Assembly (NCBI GenBank): GCA_903813345.2
Contig: CAIIXF020000010.1
Location: forward strand, 36,695,425-36,759,424
DNA: 64,000 nucleotides
Reading direction: 5' to 3'
Origin: Owenia fusiformis
Taxonomy: Eukaryota; Annelida; Polychaeta; Sabellida; Oweniidae
Below the pieces are notes generated by a model, which saw only the letters and a program-made list of their open reading frames with translations, was not told the DNA's origin and ran no database searches. Below, in pieces: positions 12,336 through 26,700 of this stretch (position 1 is its first letter; each line of letters opens with the position of its first letter). Made by a program: the position numbers and the translations under genes.

Positions 12336-14430
12336 CTTCTAGTATTGCGAGGCATAAACATTTCAATGAATGCTTCAGTTGACGCACCATATTTTAATTG
12401 GCGATATGCTGCCTTTAGTTTCATTATTTTTATCATTCCAGATATTTCGGAGAAGGGATCAGTAGTTTGGAGATGATAGTTAAGGAAAAATTGAGTATTA
12501 GAGACAGCATCTTGGAAACAAGGCACATTGATTAGATTCAAGATTTTATTGTGTTTAAGAGGAGGGAAAACCCAATGATTCAATTGATGACATAGGATTT
12601 CCTCCTTCGCGCATCTCCTTTCCCGGTGTAAAAGGGTAGATGGTCCTATCAAATTTTGGTCTTACTCTCTACTGATTTATATGGTGACCTAATTACAATT
12701 ATTTTCCTTATTGTTTATACACAGTCAGGGCCAGAAAGGGCTTTAGGGAAAGGGGACCATAATCCCCAGGGGACCATAATTTCTTTTACACCGGAATAGC
12801 TACCCTTTATCTTGGTTTTCAAAGTGTTCAAATTTACCTAGTTTTAAACCAATCAACGATCGGCTCGCTAAACCAATCAGCGGCGATGTCATCTCAGTAC
12901 AGATTTATATTATAAGCGTATGTCATTAACCCTTGGGTTTCTCCCCCTCGTATTGTGTTTCAAGCTATTGAAAACGTTTAATATAAAAACGTAAAAAATG
13001 TTCCCACCGGCATTCACCTCAGAGGTGTCAAATAAGATGAACTCTGAAGTTCAAACTTTATGTGTTTTGCGAAGAAAGGTCAACACGCGTCGCTTACAAT
13101 TCACGTGTATACTACATGTAAAGCTCAGACCTGTAAATAAGGCCAACGCCATTAGTTCCATTGGCTGATCTGGGGCCCGCTACCCCCCTTAAATGGGCCC
13201 AGAACAGAAATGGGTCCCAAAATATTTTGGAAACAAAAAAGGCCTCAAGGCCCAAAAAGGGCCTTTTTGGTCATAACTGGGCCTTTTAAGGCCTTATTTT
13301 TTTTTTTATTTCAGGACAATTTCTGAAGACAATGGGGCTCAAAATTTCAAAATTTCGGCCCAACTTTTTTTCTCTGACCGGAAATTTCACCCCCCTTGTT
13401 GATTTCCAGATCTGCCGCTGAGTTCTGTACTGTGTCTTAGTCCTAGAAAAATACTTCCAGTAAACAAAATTAGGTTTATTCCCTGAAATGATAGGTAAAT
13501 ATCAAGTACCTGATAAGATAAAATGGATAAACAGTCATATGAATCAAAAGAATCATATGAGGTATTTTAACTAAACTTCAAATCTGAATATGTTGGTCTG
13601 TCATGGTGGATTAAACAGTGCATCTAAATAAGCACACATGTAAGACGCGTGTGCTCCTTTTGTATATTCAATTTAATACTTACTCATTTTATTTAATTAT
13701 CAAACGATAGCAGGTATTGATATGGCAAACTGAATTGAACACATGTTCTTCTTAAACCAGTCATAAAAAATTCTGAAAATTGTACACATCGTCAATGTAG
13801 TGACCATCTCTTGAATGGTAATAGTTCAATTGCAGCACACAATTAATAACTTGTATAGATTGAAAAGAAATCAATTAAAACATCTCCGATTGTAACTTGA
13901 TAATGTAATTCACTTATTACTCTAGAATATAGGACTCCACATATTTAAAATATACCTTTTCAATTTAGTATAATGTAACATAATGAAATCTATTATAGGG
14001 TGCTTAATTTTGAGAACTTTTTCCTCGGATCATCCTTACCTTTTGACGAAATGATCTACTATATGACCACAAAAAAATTCAGCCCAATTGATCGATGTTT
14101 AAACTTCCCACCTGCGAGGTTTGTTTTGTATGGGGTCTGCTACGATGCAAAAAGTCATTTTTTGTTATACTTTTGTATTTGTGTGCAGTGTAATAAGTTG
14201 GTCATGATACTTTTATTCAAAAATGTACTTTAATGACAATGTTTATTCATTGTATTTATACATCATGTTTGATTTGCTCGATGATGTAATTGTGTCCTAC
14301 TGTTTTGTTTTAAAAAGTCAAGTTACGGCAAGCCAGACTTTCTAATTAGGAAATGTTGGTTGATATCTTATGGTAAATCACTGGGTTGATGATGTCAACG
14401 GACAATGAGATAACAATTTTCCGCGAAAAG
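12336..14430. other. Intergenic repeat-rich stretch between the two ShK genes
   Basis: No supportable gene. The segments 12345-12545, 12950-13135 and 13570-13640 recur in the same order at 59438-59640, 59640-59823 and 63300-63375, which marks a segmental duplication. A second LINE-tail motif (ATTCAAGATTTTATTGTGTT) sits at about 12536. Confidence 0.6.
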
Positions 14431-14487
14431 AAAAAATCGACAATCGATCTGATTCTCCTTGTAACTGAACTATAGTTCAATAATGAT

Positions 14488-14493
14488 TTTATT
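14488..14493 (-). terminator. Poly(A) signal of ShK copy 2
   Basis: The minus strand reads AATAAA about 105 nt beyond the TGA at 14599. The equivalent place in copy 1 has only an ATTAAA-like hexamer near position 27-32. Confidence 0.4.
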
Positions 14494-14598
14494 GACTAAA
14501 GAGTTACAAGTGCTGCTTTAAAAGTAAGTAAGATTCTTGTCTTTAAGTTACTCAGTGTCTATATTTCCACAATGGTCAATCAAGGACAGCTGAGGATT

Positions 14599-14720
14599 TC
14601 AAATGTCATACACAAAATTGCAGAATCCACACGTCTTGGGGCAGAGTTCTTTCGTATGCAGTCTTGAATAACAAAAATCAAGGCGGCCGCATTCATGACT
14701 GTAGTCCCGACATAGTTTCC
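14599..14720 (-). CDS. Terminal exon of ShK copy 2 (fifth ShK domain)
   Basis: The acceptor TTTCAG precedes GGAAACTATG. The exon encodes RKLCRDYSHECGRLDFC through KTCGFCNFVYDI and a stop. It is nearly identical to the terminal exon of copy 1 (175-299), and its 3' flank matches the start of the window (14436-14598 against 1-174). It is listed separately because 24.7 kb of intron, mostly a transposon, separates it from the previous exon at 39380. Confidence 0.8.
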
Positions 14721-17700
14721 CTGAAATAAAATTAAAAATTTTATTTATACGGTGACCAAAAATTTCACAATCTAAATTTTGAATGAGCTAACGGAATCGT
14801 TCTAACGTCTAGAAATGATTCAATTTGATGAGAATGCAATTCAAAAATATATTTGCCATTTTCTTAATGGAATCCCTTAGGAAAAAACCCATGTTTTGAC
14901 ATGCGTGGAGAAAAAGGGTACATGTTCTCACTTAGTTTTACACACTTTTACCTCAATCCTCCCATGTGTGGCATGGAAAATTAGGTAAAAACAGGAGATG
15001 GCATTCTTGTTTTTACACACTTTTACCTCAGGGAAAAATGTGGGTGACTGTGGAAAAATGTGGGGAAATGAAGTAACTCTCATCTTATTTTTACTTAACT
15101 TCCCCACATTTTTCACACTGTGGAGGAATGTGGGAAAGGGTAGTTACATGGTTTTACATGCATTGTAGCACATCTTAGAGAAAATAGAGGGACTTAAATA
15201 TGCTCTAATATTTACAGTTGTTTTATTTACATATGGTATAATTCTCAATAAGCCTTATATAATAATAATCTTTCAGAGCTCATCGAACATTAGCTGGTAA
15301 CATTATTAATTAATGACTATAATATGTGCATGTTTATAGTTTGCATCAAATACTTTATTTTATTAACATTCTTCATTTAACATTTAAAATACAAAAATTG
15401 ATAAATGTTTTTCATTCATATACTACTATCTGTGGCCTCCCTTGGCAAAAGCTGGGTATATAAGGCTGGGGAGGCATCAAAAGTTCAATGTCTGTTTAAA
15501 ACTTACTAATTTAGTTTTACCTTAATTATGAAATTTCAAAAACATTGATTTTGTTGGATGGAAAACTTTTCAGTTATGACCCCCCCCCCCACCCCCAAAC
15601 TTAATAAGTTAAGTTTCTAAACAGACATCGATATTTTGATGCCTCCTTAAGGCTTTAATTCTTACATGTACAAAAGTATATAATATGCATTTGGATATTC
15701 TTGCAGGATGTGGTTATTGAAATCAATCATATTTTAATATTTGAGAACTGCAAATGAGATAATTTCTCAAAGGTTTGAACAATATATGTAATGAGATACT
15801 TCAGGACGTTTGACAGCTGGAATAGCAGACATCAATAGGCGTACTCCAGAACAATTGGATTTGGCTTGAGATGTACCAAAAATAAGACATTGCAACATGT
15901 ATCCTGTGAGATGTCTTGTGACTACACATATCTCAGCTGATTGACAGTGAGTATTTATTCCAGAGAATATTAGAATATTTTAATCAGGATCAGATTTTGA
16001 CAAAATAAAAATACACAAGATTACTTTGTGATTCATTGATGGCAGTCAAACATCTTGTACGCTTCCTGTTTAAAATCAAAAATGCTTCAAGTTGGCGAAA
16101 ATGTAAGTTACCTTTAATCTCTAAAGCAATCAATTTTTAAAAATGATTGATTTCATAGGGATGATCTGGAAATATTTAAACTGCTTATTGTAGAAATTTT
16201 CAAATATAACACTCAAGATTCTACAGTTTCTGTGTTTTTTTTTTATTTTTCACCATTCCCTAGATTGATCTTAGTTAATCAGGCTATAGGCAAGATTAGT
16301 ACTGACTTTTTAATCAGAAAAGTTGAGTGTCTCTTTGTTCTCATAAAATTGAATGCAGGTATTTGGAGGTAAATTTGTCACTCAAGTTTTTGGCATAAAA
16401 GTTCCTTTTGCTAAATATATTTTCAAATTGATGTCTGTAAAAACTTGAAACTAAATGCTACGTTATTTCACTTACCTCTTATTGATTCTCCAAACATATT
16501 CTTTTAAAATCAAATTTGTTATTCTGTACCATTTTGACCAATAATTGTGTTGCTATTAGAAACAGTCGATTGTGATGTTGGGTCATGGACCAGTCCATTA
16601 AAATGGTAGTGGTGCCAGGTTGAAATTGATGTGATTTGTGGTAACGTGACTACATATTAATGGTCATGCAGAAAAGAAATGTGATGCAAAACTCATGTTT
16701 CATAATAATCTCAAAGCTCCAGTTACAAAACAAAACAAATATAAAATCGATTTGATTCTATGGCGATAACACCTCTGTGAAATTTAACATAATCTGGATT
16801 TTGTTTTTGAAGATTCCATGAAATTACAAGACAGGCTAAATTCCGTTTACAAATAGGATATCAGAGAATCAATAAATGATTGGTGAAATAAATTAGCATT
16901 TGCAGTTTCAAGTGTACATAGGACAATGTATAACTATGAAATGCTGACTGTAGCTTTTAATCACCAAAAGCTGAATGACAAGTTGAACTCCAAATTCATG
17001 AATAAACTATCAATTGGGCTAGCAAAGATAGTACTATTGTAAACAAGGACTAAGCTGATATGACTTGAGAGTAGTACTTTTAATTTCATATGCATATTAA
17101 GCATTCTTCTTTAGTTCAAAGCATCCTGTTTTCAGAAAAATTGATCTTTGCTTTTACCCTATTGACAGTGAAATTAACATTTTTGAAGAATAACATGTTT
17201 TCCTAATCATGTTCCACATGGTTTGGGATGTGAACTATTAAGGAGCTTTCATGGACTTGTAGTCTCACAACGTGTTCTGTAATTGTTCTCACTTCAATCA
17301 ATGTTTCAGTTTCATTCCTGAAAATACAGTATATGTGTTGCTGTTAAGACATAATTATTGTCATCTCAATTTAAATCAAATTAGTAATTTATGTTATCCT
17401 TATGACCCATACAAAACTGAATCGGTATAGCATGCTACATATGAATACTAATATAGCTTTCATTTTTGAGGAAAATTCCATTCAAATATTATTCAATTCA
17501 AACAGTGAAAATAATGTTTCTGATAATATTATTTCTTATCAAAATTGCCTCGTCAGTTGAAATTGGTCTTGCCTTTTTGTTGATCCTGACTACAGCTCAT
17601 GTTGATTACCATATTATTAAAGCTTTACTTTCATATCTCATACCTTTGACGCACTCTCTTAGTGTAATGAAGAGTGTTTTCTCTAAGTGCTGTTGATGTG

Positions 17701-20700
17701 GGGAAAGGGAATTTCATCGGCCACACATCAGTTTCCATCTCCAGGTTTTTAATCGATGCATAAGTTGTTCCGTCAATGTGTAGGAAATGCTGCACCTCTG
17801 CATATAACACTCTATAATATAAACAATCAATAGTCTTATAGGCAATGTCAAAGCACCAATATAAAAACATAAGGTTAGATCTATTTAATGTTTACAAGAC
17901 AAATTTACTGGCTATAATTGATAATCTCTGGATATAAGCTTGGTTTAAGTGGTACAATCAAGTTAGTATTTTATTTATTCATGCATTTATCATAGAAACC
18001 GAATCAAATATTTTCCCCAATGAATCATATTTTAATTATCACTTAATAACTGATGATCATATATTTACTGATGATCATATATTTACTGATGATCATATAT
18101 TTACTGATGATCATATATTTACTGATGATCATATATTTACTGATGATCATATATTTTGATATGTAGATATGCTTACTTACAAATTATTAATGCAGTAGGC
18201 AATGATTGAATCATTTCTCTTGGTATACTTTGGAGCATGGACACTTGTTATTGTTTGTCCCTTGTATATTATTTTGCTTGACCTCTGATGACCCGTCTCG
18301 GTGACAATGGGGTTTACCAAAAGGCAGTCATTGACATTGACAACATTTGTCCTGAAAACAATAATCAATAATTAGAGAATAATAACAATTATAAATTTTA
18401 TCTAGACTGATGCCTAATGGAAGTATTCAATTTGACGGATTCAGGACTGACGTTTAATTAACCTTTTGAATACCCAGAATGACGGATATATCTGTCACAA
18501 ATGAAATCCATTTGGAACCCAGAGCGACATATATATCTGTCACAGAATTTTTCACTAAAACTGCTCTAACTTTTGCAATTTTTATCCAATCTTCACAAAA
18601 CAGGTTTTAAAATGTTTTAAATTGACATTTTGAGAAATTTTGGGAAAATGAGGCCGATAAGTTAAATTCAGGAAATGCACTGCATGATTTGAATTCTATT
18701 AAATAGTTAAAAACACTCACAATTTTTTCTTCTTCAATATCTCTTGAACATCTGGGTTTGATACAAGAAGGGTCATTACTCTTAAGAGTTGAATCGACCT
18801 CAGATTGTTCAAGACCTGAAAAAATAAATTAGTATTGAAGATTATTGATAAGATTGAAATTGTGCAACACTAAACAAATAACATTTATGCAAAATGTTCC
18901 TCAGTTAGAGTACATTGTATTTTATGCTACGTGGACAATGCATGAATGACAAAATGTTGATTGACACTTTGTATGTGCAATACTTTATACATGTATTAAG
19001 TATATGAGTCTCTCATAAGCTGCACTGGCTGGGGCAGTGTTTTAAAAATGTTAATTAAGTATTATATATTAAATTCTTGCTGTGAGACGTAAATAAACTA
19101 TAAAATAAAATATCAATTGATCATATTCACATTGTAATTAGGATTTTTCTATTTTGATTAACACTGAACTGCCATTTCATATATTTAACTGAAGATCCAA
19201 CTCAAGTACCATCATCGCTATTAGATACAAATAAAAAAACAAACAATATTTAGTTACAGTTGATCAGTTTATTTAGAAAATACATTTTTATAGTACACTA
19301 TATTACATCATGTTAACATATTATCACATATTACATAACATCACTACTGAGAGGACAGGCACTTCTCTAAAATGTCTATCACTTGGATGATTGAAGGACG
19401 ATCTGCTGGTGACCTCTTGTGAAGGAGTGAAATTAGCCCAGACAAGCCTCTCACGGAAGTTCTCTGGCGAATGTCCTTAAATAATGTCCCAAGAGAGTAT
19501 AAGTCACTCTGGATTGAGGCTGCATACCCTTCCTGAATCTCAGGAGCAATCCAATCCCGTCCTGATGAAAGTCCATCCTTGAAGATAAGAGGTGCCGAAA
19601 GTGATGATGAGAGTCCAAAATCAATCAGTTTACCCTCTGTCTTGGTGACTAGACAGTAATTGTTCGTTTTGATATCATTGTGGAGCATTCCTCTAAAATG
19701 GATATGCATCAGTGTTGTAGTCAGGCAGAGGCACTGGGATATGTAGTCCTTGTTGTTGAGCTGGTAATAATCCTGGTGATCCAAAACACGTTCGAGGGTT
19801 GATCTCCTGCTTTTGTCCATGTGGACAAACTCTGTAACCAGTGTGTGAGAGTCGGGAATGGCGATCAGCTGCTGTACATGTTCTATCTCACTAAGATGGA
19901 TGAGGTTGATTGCTTCTCGTACAAGGTCTGTTGTTGATGCCATTCTCTTCACGGCAATCTCAGCTCCAGTCTGGTCACGCAATGCCTTTACGGACCCGAA
20001 AGCACCTTCTCCCAGAATGCCCAATGGTGTAGTGAATGCGGTTAATTCGACTTCACGGTATGGTAATAACGCTTCACGTGTTGGCAATTCCTGGAGATGT
20101 GATAAAGCTCTATATAAGCTGTTTTTCTCTTCACGCTCATTAGCTAGTGACGCCTCCAAGTCCCGAATCTTGTTATGAGCCCTTCGCAGCTCCCTCTGGT
20201 TGTTGGCAGCAGTTGCTGTTGCTTCTTGCAGAGCAGCCTCCAACTCTGCTATCTTGATGTCTTTGTTGGCGTCGTCCACATCCTCTATGATACGATTTAC
20301 GACATCATGAGGCGCGCTGAAATCAGTGTCATCAGATGTGAACAGCTCAGTTCTTGCAGTATCGTGCCAAACAATAGGCGTTGGTTGAGGGTGTACTGGG
20401 ATCTGGCTTTCGACATTCATAGTATACTCTTTCCAAGCCAGTTCCTTGTAGAAATATCTTCTCTGGCGTCCACGTCCTGCTCTTGTAATGGTAACTTTCC
20501 CGAACACCTGTCGCAGAAGGATACCAAATCTTGTCTTGGTAACTGGGCCGACTTCTTCTTGGCATCTCTTGAGGCAGCTATCAGAGAAGACTCTCTCAAT
20601 ATCAGGAACCTTGGTGTTGTCAGCTTGTAGAGTCTTCTGCATCCAGTTGGTTATTGTGTTTTCTGCTGTCATCTTGAGTGTTATGTAGTAGTTGCATTAA

Positions 20701-23700
20701 TAAATAATGAATTCCAAGAGAAATTTTCCTGCTTTTAAACCCAAAAATTGTTTGAAACTCAAAATGAAGCGTTCTGATTGGTCAATCTTAATCCTTTAAT
20801 TTCTTTAATCTGGCCTCAAAATATCACATATTATAAACAAAAGTGTCAGTGTCAGTGTCATCAAATAGTGATCATTTAATCCAGGTAATCAATCCTGACA
20901 TTGTTTAAAACATTAATCCTGCAATCTGATTGGTTATTGGAATTGAATGATCTGAAGATGAGTACTAAACAATTGCATCATATGATTCCTTGATCTTAAA
21001 ACAATAAGATAATCTCTCTCAGCCTGTCACCAGATGTATTTAAACAATTTGTCACTTTTTGGAATTATCTTTTATTAAAGTGATTACCCTTTTTGAAAAA
21101 TATTCTAAAGACTTGACCACTCAAATATCTTATTATTTATCACAATCCTACAGTACCATTAGTATTTCAATCACATTTTTGAAGGTGTGTCCAAAGACAA
21201 GAATTTTTTTTTACATGATTTTAACAGTATTTGGGAAATAAATAAAATAAAAAAAATGAAAATGCAATAATTGTTTGAAACTTGAAATGAAGCATTCTGA
21301 TTGGTCAATCTTAATTCTTTAATCTGGCCTCAAAATATCACATATTATAAACAAAAGTGTCAGTGTCATCAAATAGTGATCAGTTAATCCAGGTAATCAA
21401 TCCTGACATTGTTTAAAACATTAATCCTGCAATCTGATTGGTTATTGGAATTGAATGATCTGAAGATGAGTACTAAACAATTGCATCATATGATTCCTTG
21501 ATCTTAAAACAATAAGATAATCTCTCTCAGCCTGTCACCAAATGTATTTAAACAATTTGTCACTTTTTGGAATCAAGCTTTATCAAAGTGATTTCCTTTT
21601 TTGAAAAATAAACCAACCAAATATTTATAATTGATAAAATAGTACCATGTGTACTTATCAGACACATAAGGGTAATATGAAAATTGAATAATCGATCCAC
21701 TAAAACTAAAACTTATGAATATTCATTTAAAGGGAACTTTCTACTATATCTGCCATGCTATCTGACCTGAATTAGTCAACTGGTGGTGAAACGGGTAACT
21801 ATCTACTGGCATGTGGGTACTAACAATTGCTTGTGATTATTTGAATATTTACCTGAATTCCTTTATTCTGAGTCCCCTGGATTGTCCTGACTAGTGTACC
21901 AATATGTGACTCAGGGGCAAAGCATGATGTTGCCCAGATCGGACCAAATTTTTCTGCACACTGCACTAGGTGCAGCCCAGTGTTGTGGGAATTTATTGTC
22001 AGTGATGACTTTCCTACAAAATAGTACAATTGTCACAAAATGAATAGAAATGAAATAGAGCATGTTGGAAATTTGATATCATGCTGAAGATTTGAAAAGT
22101 ATGATATAATAGTAATGCCTGAAATCAATTGAACATTTTAATTGTAAGTTGTGTCAAATACTAGGTTGTTACGATCTTTGGAGGAGTAGCATTAGCATTG
22201 TTTGTCATTTGGCTGAGTGTGTTACAAAAACTACAAGCCTGCTTTATCTAAAAAGAGGTTTACCATAATGTGACTCTTGGAGATCATAGAAATTGTAAAG
22301 TAGTGCTGCTGCATGGCCCAGTTCAGTTGGTGATATTTTATCTTGGAGTAAAATCCTAACCCCAGCTGAGAGCATACAATAATGTGCTATGTAGTCATCA
22401 GGTAGGAGTCCAGTCAGTACCTCAGGCCCAAACATGATGAGAAATGCTCTATGTTCTGCAGCTGTAAAGCAAATTAAACATTACACGATGGTTAAAGCTG
22501 ATATGTCATTAAAGTGAACCTATAGTTGAACCCGTGGTTTGAAAATAAAATGTCATTGAAGTAAACCTATAGTTGAACCCATAGTTTGAAACTGATATCT
22601 CATTGAAGTGAACCTATAGTTGAACCCATGGTTTGAAGTGAATATGCCATTGAAGTAAACCTATAGTAGAACCCGTGGTTTGAAAATAAAATGTCATTGA
22701 AGTGAACCTATAGTTGAACCCATAGTTTGAAACTGATATCTCATTGAAGTGAACCTATAGTTGAACCCATGGTTTGAAGCTAACACATCATTGAAGTGAA
22801 CCTTTAGTTGAACCCGTGGTTTGAAGTTAATGTCATTGAAGTGAACCTATAGTTGAACCCATAGTTTGAAACTGATATGTCATTGAATGAACCTATAGTT
22901 GAACCCATGGTTTGAAGTGAATGTGCCATTGAAGTGAACCTATAGTTGAACCCGTAGTTTGAAACTGATATGTCATTGAAGTGAACCTATAGTTGAACCC
23001 GTGGTTTGAAGTGAATATGCCATTGAAGTGAACCTATAGTTGAACCCGTGGTTAGAAAATAAAATGTTTTTGAGGTGAAACTATAGTTGAACCCATAGTG
23101 TGAAGCTAACATATCATTGAAGTGAACCTATAGTTGAACCCATGGTTTGAAGTTGATGTCGTTGGGGTGAACCTATAGTTGAACCCGTGGTTGGACCAGT
23201 GAACCCGTAGTTGAACCCGTGGTTTGAAATTTACATGTGACTCAAGTGAACCCATAGTTCAACCCATACTTTGGAGCTTACATGTCTTTGAAGTGAACCT
23301 ATAGTTGAACCCATGGTTTGAAGTTTACATATGCATCCATTGAAGCTTTAGTGTAGCCCATATTTTGAGGCTTACATGTCATTAAAGTGAACCTTTAGTT
23401 GGACCAATATCACTCAATATCATTGAAAGTTTATAAGAAAGATTACATTGAAGCCTATATGTCAATGAAGTGAACCTATAGTTGGACCCTTGGTTTTAAG
23501 TTTGCATATGACTGTAACAATGTATGTAAATTATATCATTACCTTTCCAAGATTTATGATTGGTGACAGACCGTGGTGTCCTTGTGAAGTCTGATGTCAG
23601 TTGGACTTTGTTCAGCCTCTCATCAATTTTCTGAATTTCCCTTACTAGTGAGAAGGGCTCTTCTTTGTACTGTTTGTCAAAGAAATATTGCATCAGATTG

Positions 23701-26700
23701 CCATGAACTCCAAGGCACACACCATGTAGCCAATCAAGTGAGATGTCACAATACACTTGGCCCATGTTTAGAAAGTGGAGGCTCGAGAGGCGCTTCACTC
23801 CTTTTACCTAAGAAGACATTAATTCTTATGAATAACTATGATAATATTGTGCTTAAATGTCCCTTAAAGATTCTTGTACAAGAAGGATAAAATTGTTATT
23901 CTGATTCAATACTGAGAAAATTCAAAATGACCACCTTATGTTGGGTTTCACAATAATTTCCCAATATCTTCAAAGTATCGCTACTGTTAATACCATTTGT
24001 TTGTTTTTTATTTGTGCCACAGTTAATTCCAACTACCTTAAATTCGGAATTTGCTATAATTTATTTAGAGATATCTTCATAGTTGGTTTACATTTAGTTA
24101 TATTAGATCAAATATATTGTAGTTATTCATGTTAAAACACCTACTGCTTTGTTAGTTTCTTCTGCAGTTCTAGCTTGCTCCTTAATATTGTCTGGAGTTC
24201 GTAAGGGAGCAATGTCGTCAGGGGAAGGGCAGGAGTACACTTGCACACTTCCACGACCCTTCTTGATCCGTTCACCAGGGTCTTCACAAAATCCACAGCC
24301 AAATCTACCATTGTACTGCACTTGGTCGAGGACCATAGCTTGGGCAGGAAGGTCCAAAGTTCCAACAAGTAGCAGTATCCTGCAAGTCTGGTCCTGGTCA
24401 TTATCAATTGGAAAAATGGTGATTCCTTAAAAAAACAATCATTCCAAGATTTACATACAAAGAAGCATCCCTGGAAATTTCAAATCATCTGCGAAATGGT
24501 TTGCCTGAAAAGGTGTAGAGTTGTAGGTTCAATTCCAGTTTTTTGATAGTGAGTTGTTTACTAGGGATGCCATTCTAGATGAGAAGTGAATTCTATAAAT
24601 TTAACAAGATAACAGCAATGCCAATGCATAGCAAATTGAACAGCCATTTTTTTTAGAGTAGATTGCAAATATTGTATCGTTTTTCTGCCTAATATGGGAT
24701 TTCGCACTCATTTTCTGATCTCTTCGATGCATGGCTTTATTATACTCAAATCAAAGAAATTTAGAGTAGATCACAATTATGGTATTGTATTTCTTAGTTC
24801 ATTTTTAACCAAAGTTATGAGTATAACTGATTGGAATTTTGGTAATGGATATGTTGTTCATTGGGATTTGCTACTCTGTGGAGTTGCAGTTTTCTAGTAT
24901 ATCTTGTACCTAAAATACTATAAAACTGACACTAAAATGCTGCCCATTTTGAAACAAGTTTCCATTTTGAAAATTGGCTTGCATGCAGAACTTGTACTTC
25001 CATGAAGCATATACATACTTATAAAATATAAAGGTACCTGACGGTCCAACAGACGGTATTTGAATTATTGCTGTTCTCTATATCCCCACAAACTATGTTT
25101 GATGGGATAATGAGTTTATGTTTATTGCATCCAATGAACATACCATTTAGATATACTTCATTCAGTCTGTCAATGATCGGCTCCATGAATGTTATCATAG
25201 ATGGCTTTTTGGCCCCCTTCCATAAACCAATTACAATTCTGTAGTTTTGGTCAAATCTACAAAACAGAATTACAAAGCTATTAGTTTTATTTTAATTGAT
25301 GATGAAGCCTAATATAAACATTATACATGTACAGTGTATGTATGTATTTCTTTTCCATAACATCACCTAATGACCAGAATGCTATTGTCATGAGTATCAC
25401 TTTCTTGGCCTATCAGATATTGCAAACAATTATTTTGAATTATTTTGTAAAGTGGTGTCAATGTTACATGGCACTGCAGAGTTACATGCCTCACTTAACC
25501 CTTTCACGGCGATAGGCTCCATATGGAGCCCTATTATGTAATACCTTTCAGGATGATGGGCTCCTTTTTGTCACCATTATTTTTATTTTTATACATCAAT
25601 AAAATGATGATATCTCCAGTTCTGTTCAGTATTTTTACACCAAATTTTGACAAGTTGTTAAAATGTGATAATTCTTATTAAAAATTGTATTTAAGTGATA
25701 AAATGTAAAGTAAAGTTCCCAGGTAGAGATAATTTGCAGTTTTCCCCTTAAAAACACTCTTACTTATCCATCACCAGGCCAACCTTTTCCTCTTATATTC
25801 AGGTCATGAAAGGGTTAAAAGATCTTTATCTTTATTGAAGTTTATCACATTGATCAAATTTTAAAAAATTGAAAAATTATTCAATGAATTCATCTTTACC
25901 TCATAGATGGTGGTAATTCATTAATATACCCCGTCAGTGGCCAGATATCATATCTTGATGATTTGGAGCAGGCAGCACCATCAAAATGAATCATCAGTGA
26001 TAAATTGTATGGATTTGTAAGGAAGCCTCCTTCCTGCGTGTGCTTTTTATAGGCAGACCCATCCCAAATATCACAGATATTGTCCCCTGGACTTTCTCGA
26101 GTGAACCTTTTCTTGATTCCTTTACAGAACTTTGGATCTGAAAAACATCAAAATTACTACAGTAGTTGTTATTTTCAATATTGCAACTTGGGTATAAGGT
26201 CTCTGTACTAAATGTGTTTTAAAGTATCAAGGAAAAAGTCCAGTAAATAATGAAAAAATATTTTAAGTAACCTGTTCTTTATTTTGTTAAACTTTATTGA
26301 ACCCCGGGTGTCCTGTTACCTTTGAAAAATTCCTGAATTTGTCGCTCAACATCTAAACCGTGGAAGCTGGCATTTGGCAGTTTTGTTTTTGGATTTTTGT
26401 ACCGTGATGTATTACAATCAGGACATGTTATTGCAGCATCCTTATAGAGATATGAACAATTTTCGCAAATTTCAAAATTCAGAATGGATGATTCTTCAGT
26501 GTCACTTTGTTTGTATAGTTTATTAAAATAATACAAGCTTTTTAGATGAGGTGCATCACAATTGACTGGAAGATGCAGCTTCAATATGTTGATGATATTC
26601 TCAAGTGCTGCTTTTGATGTGTTGAAGGAGTGAAGGTGATTTACAAGAAGTACTAAACTTTCTAAATCAGACAATTGACTTCCTTCATATAGTGGAACAT

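Noticed and set aside
19858-20688. Plus-strand frames of 66-151 codons
   Set aside because: They lie antisense to the kinase frame, which has a recognisable fold and catalytic motifs. These have none.
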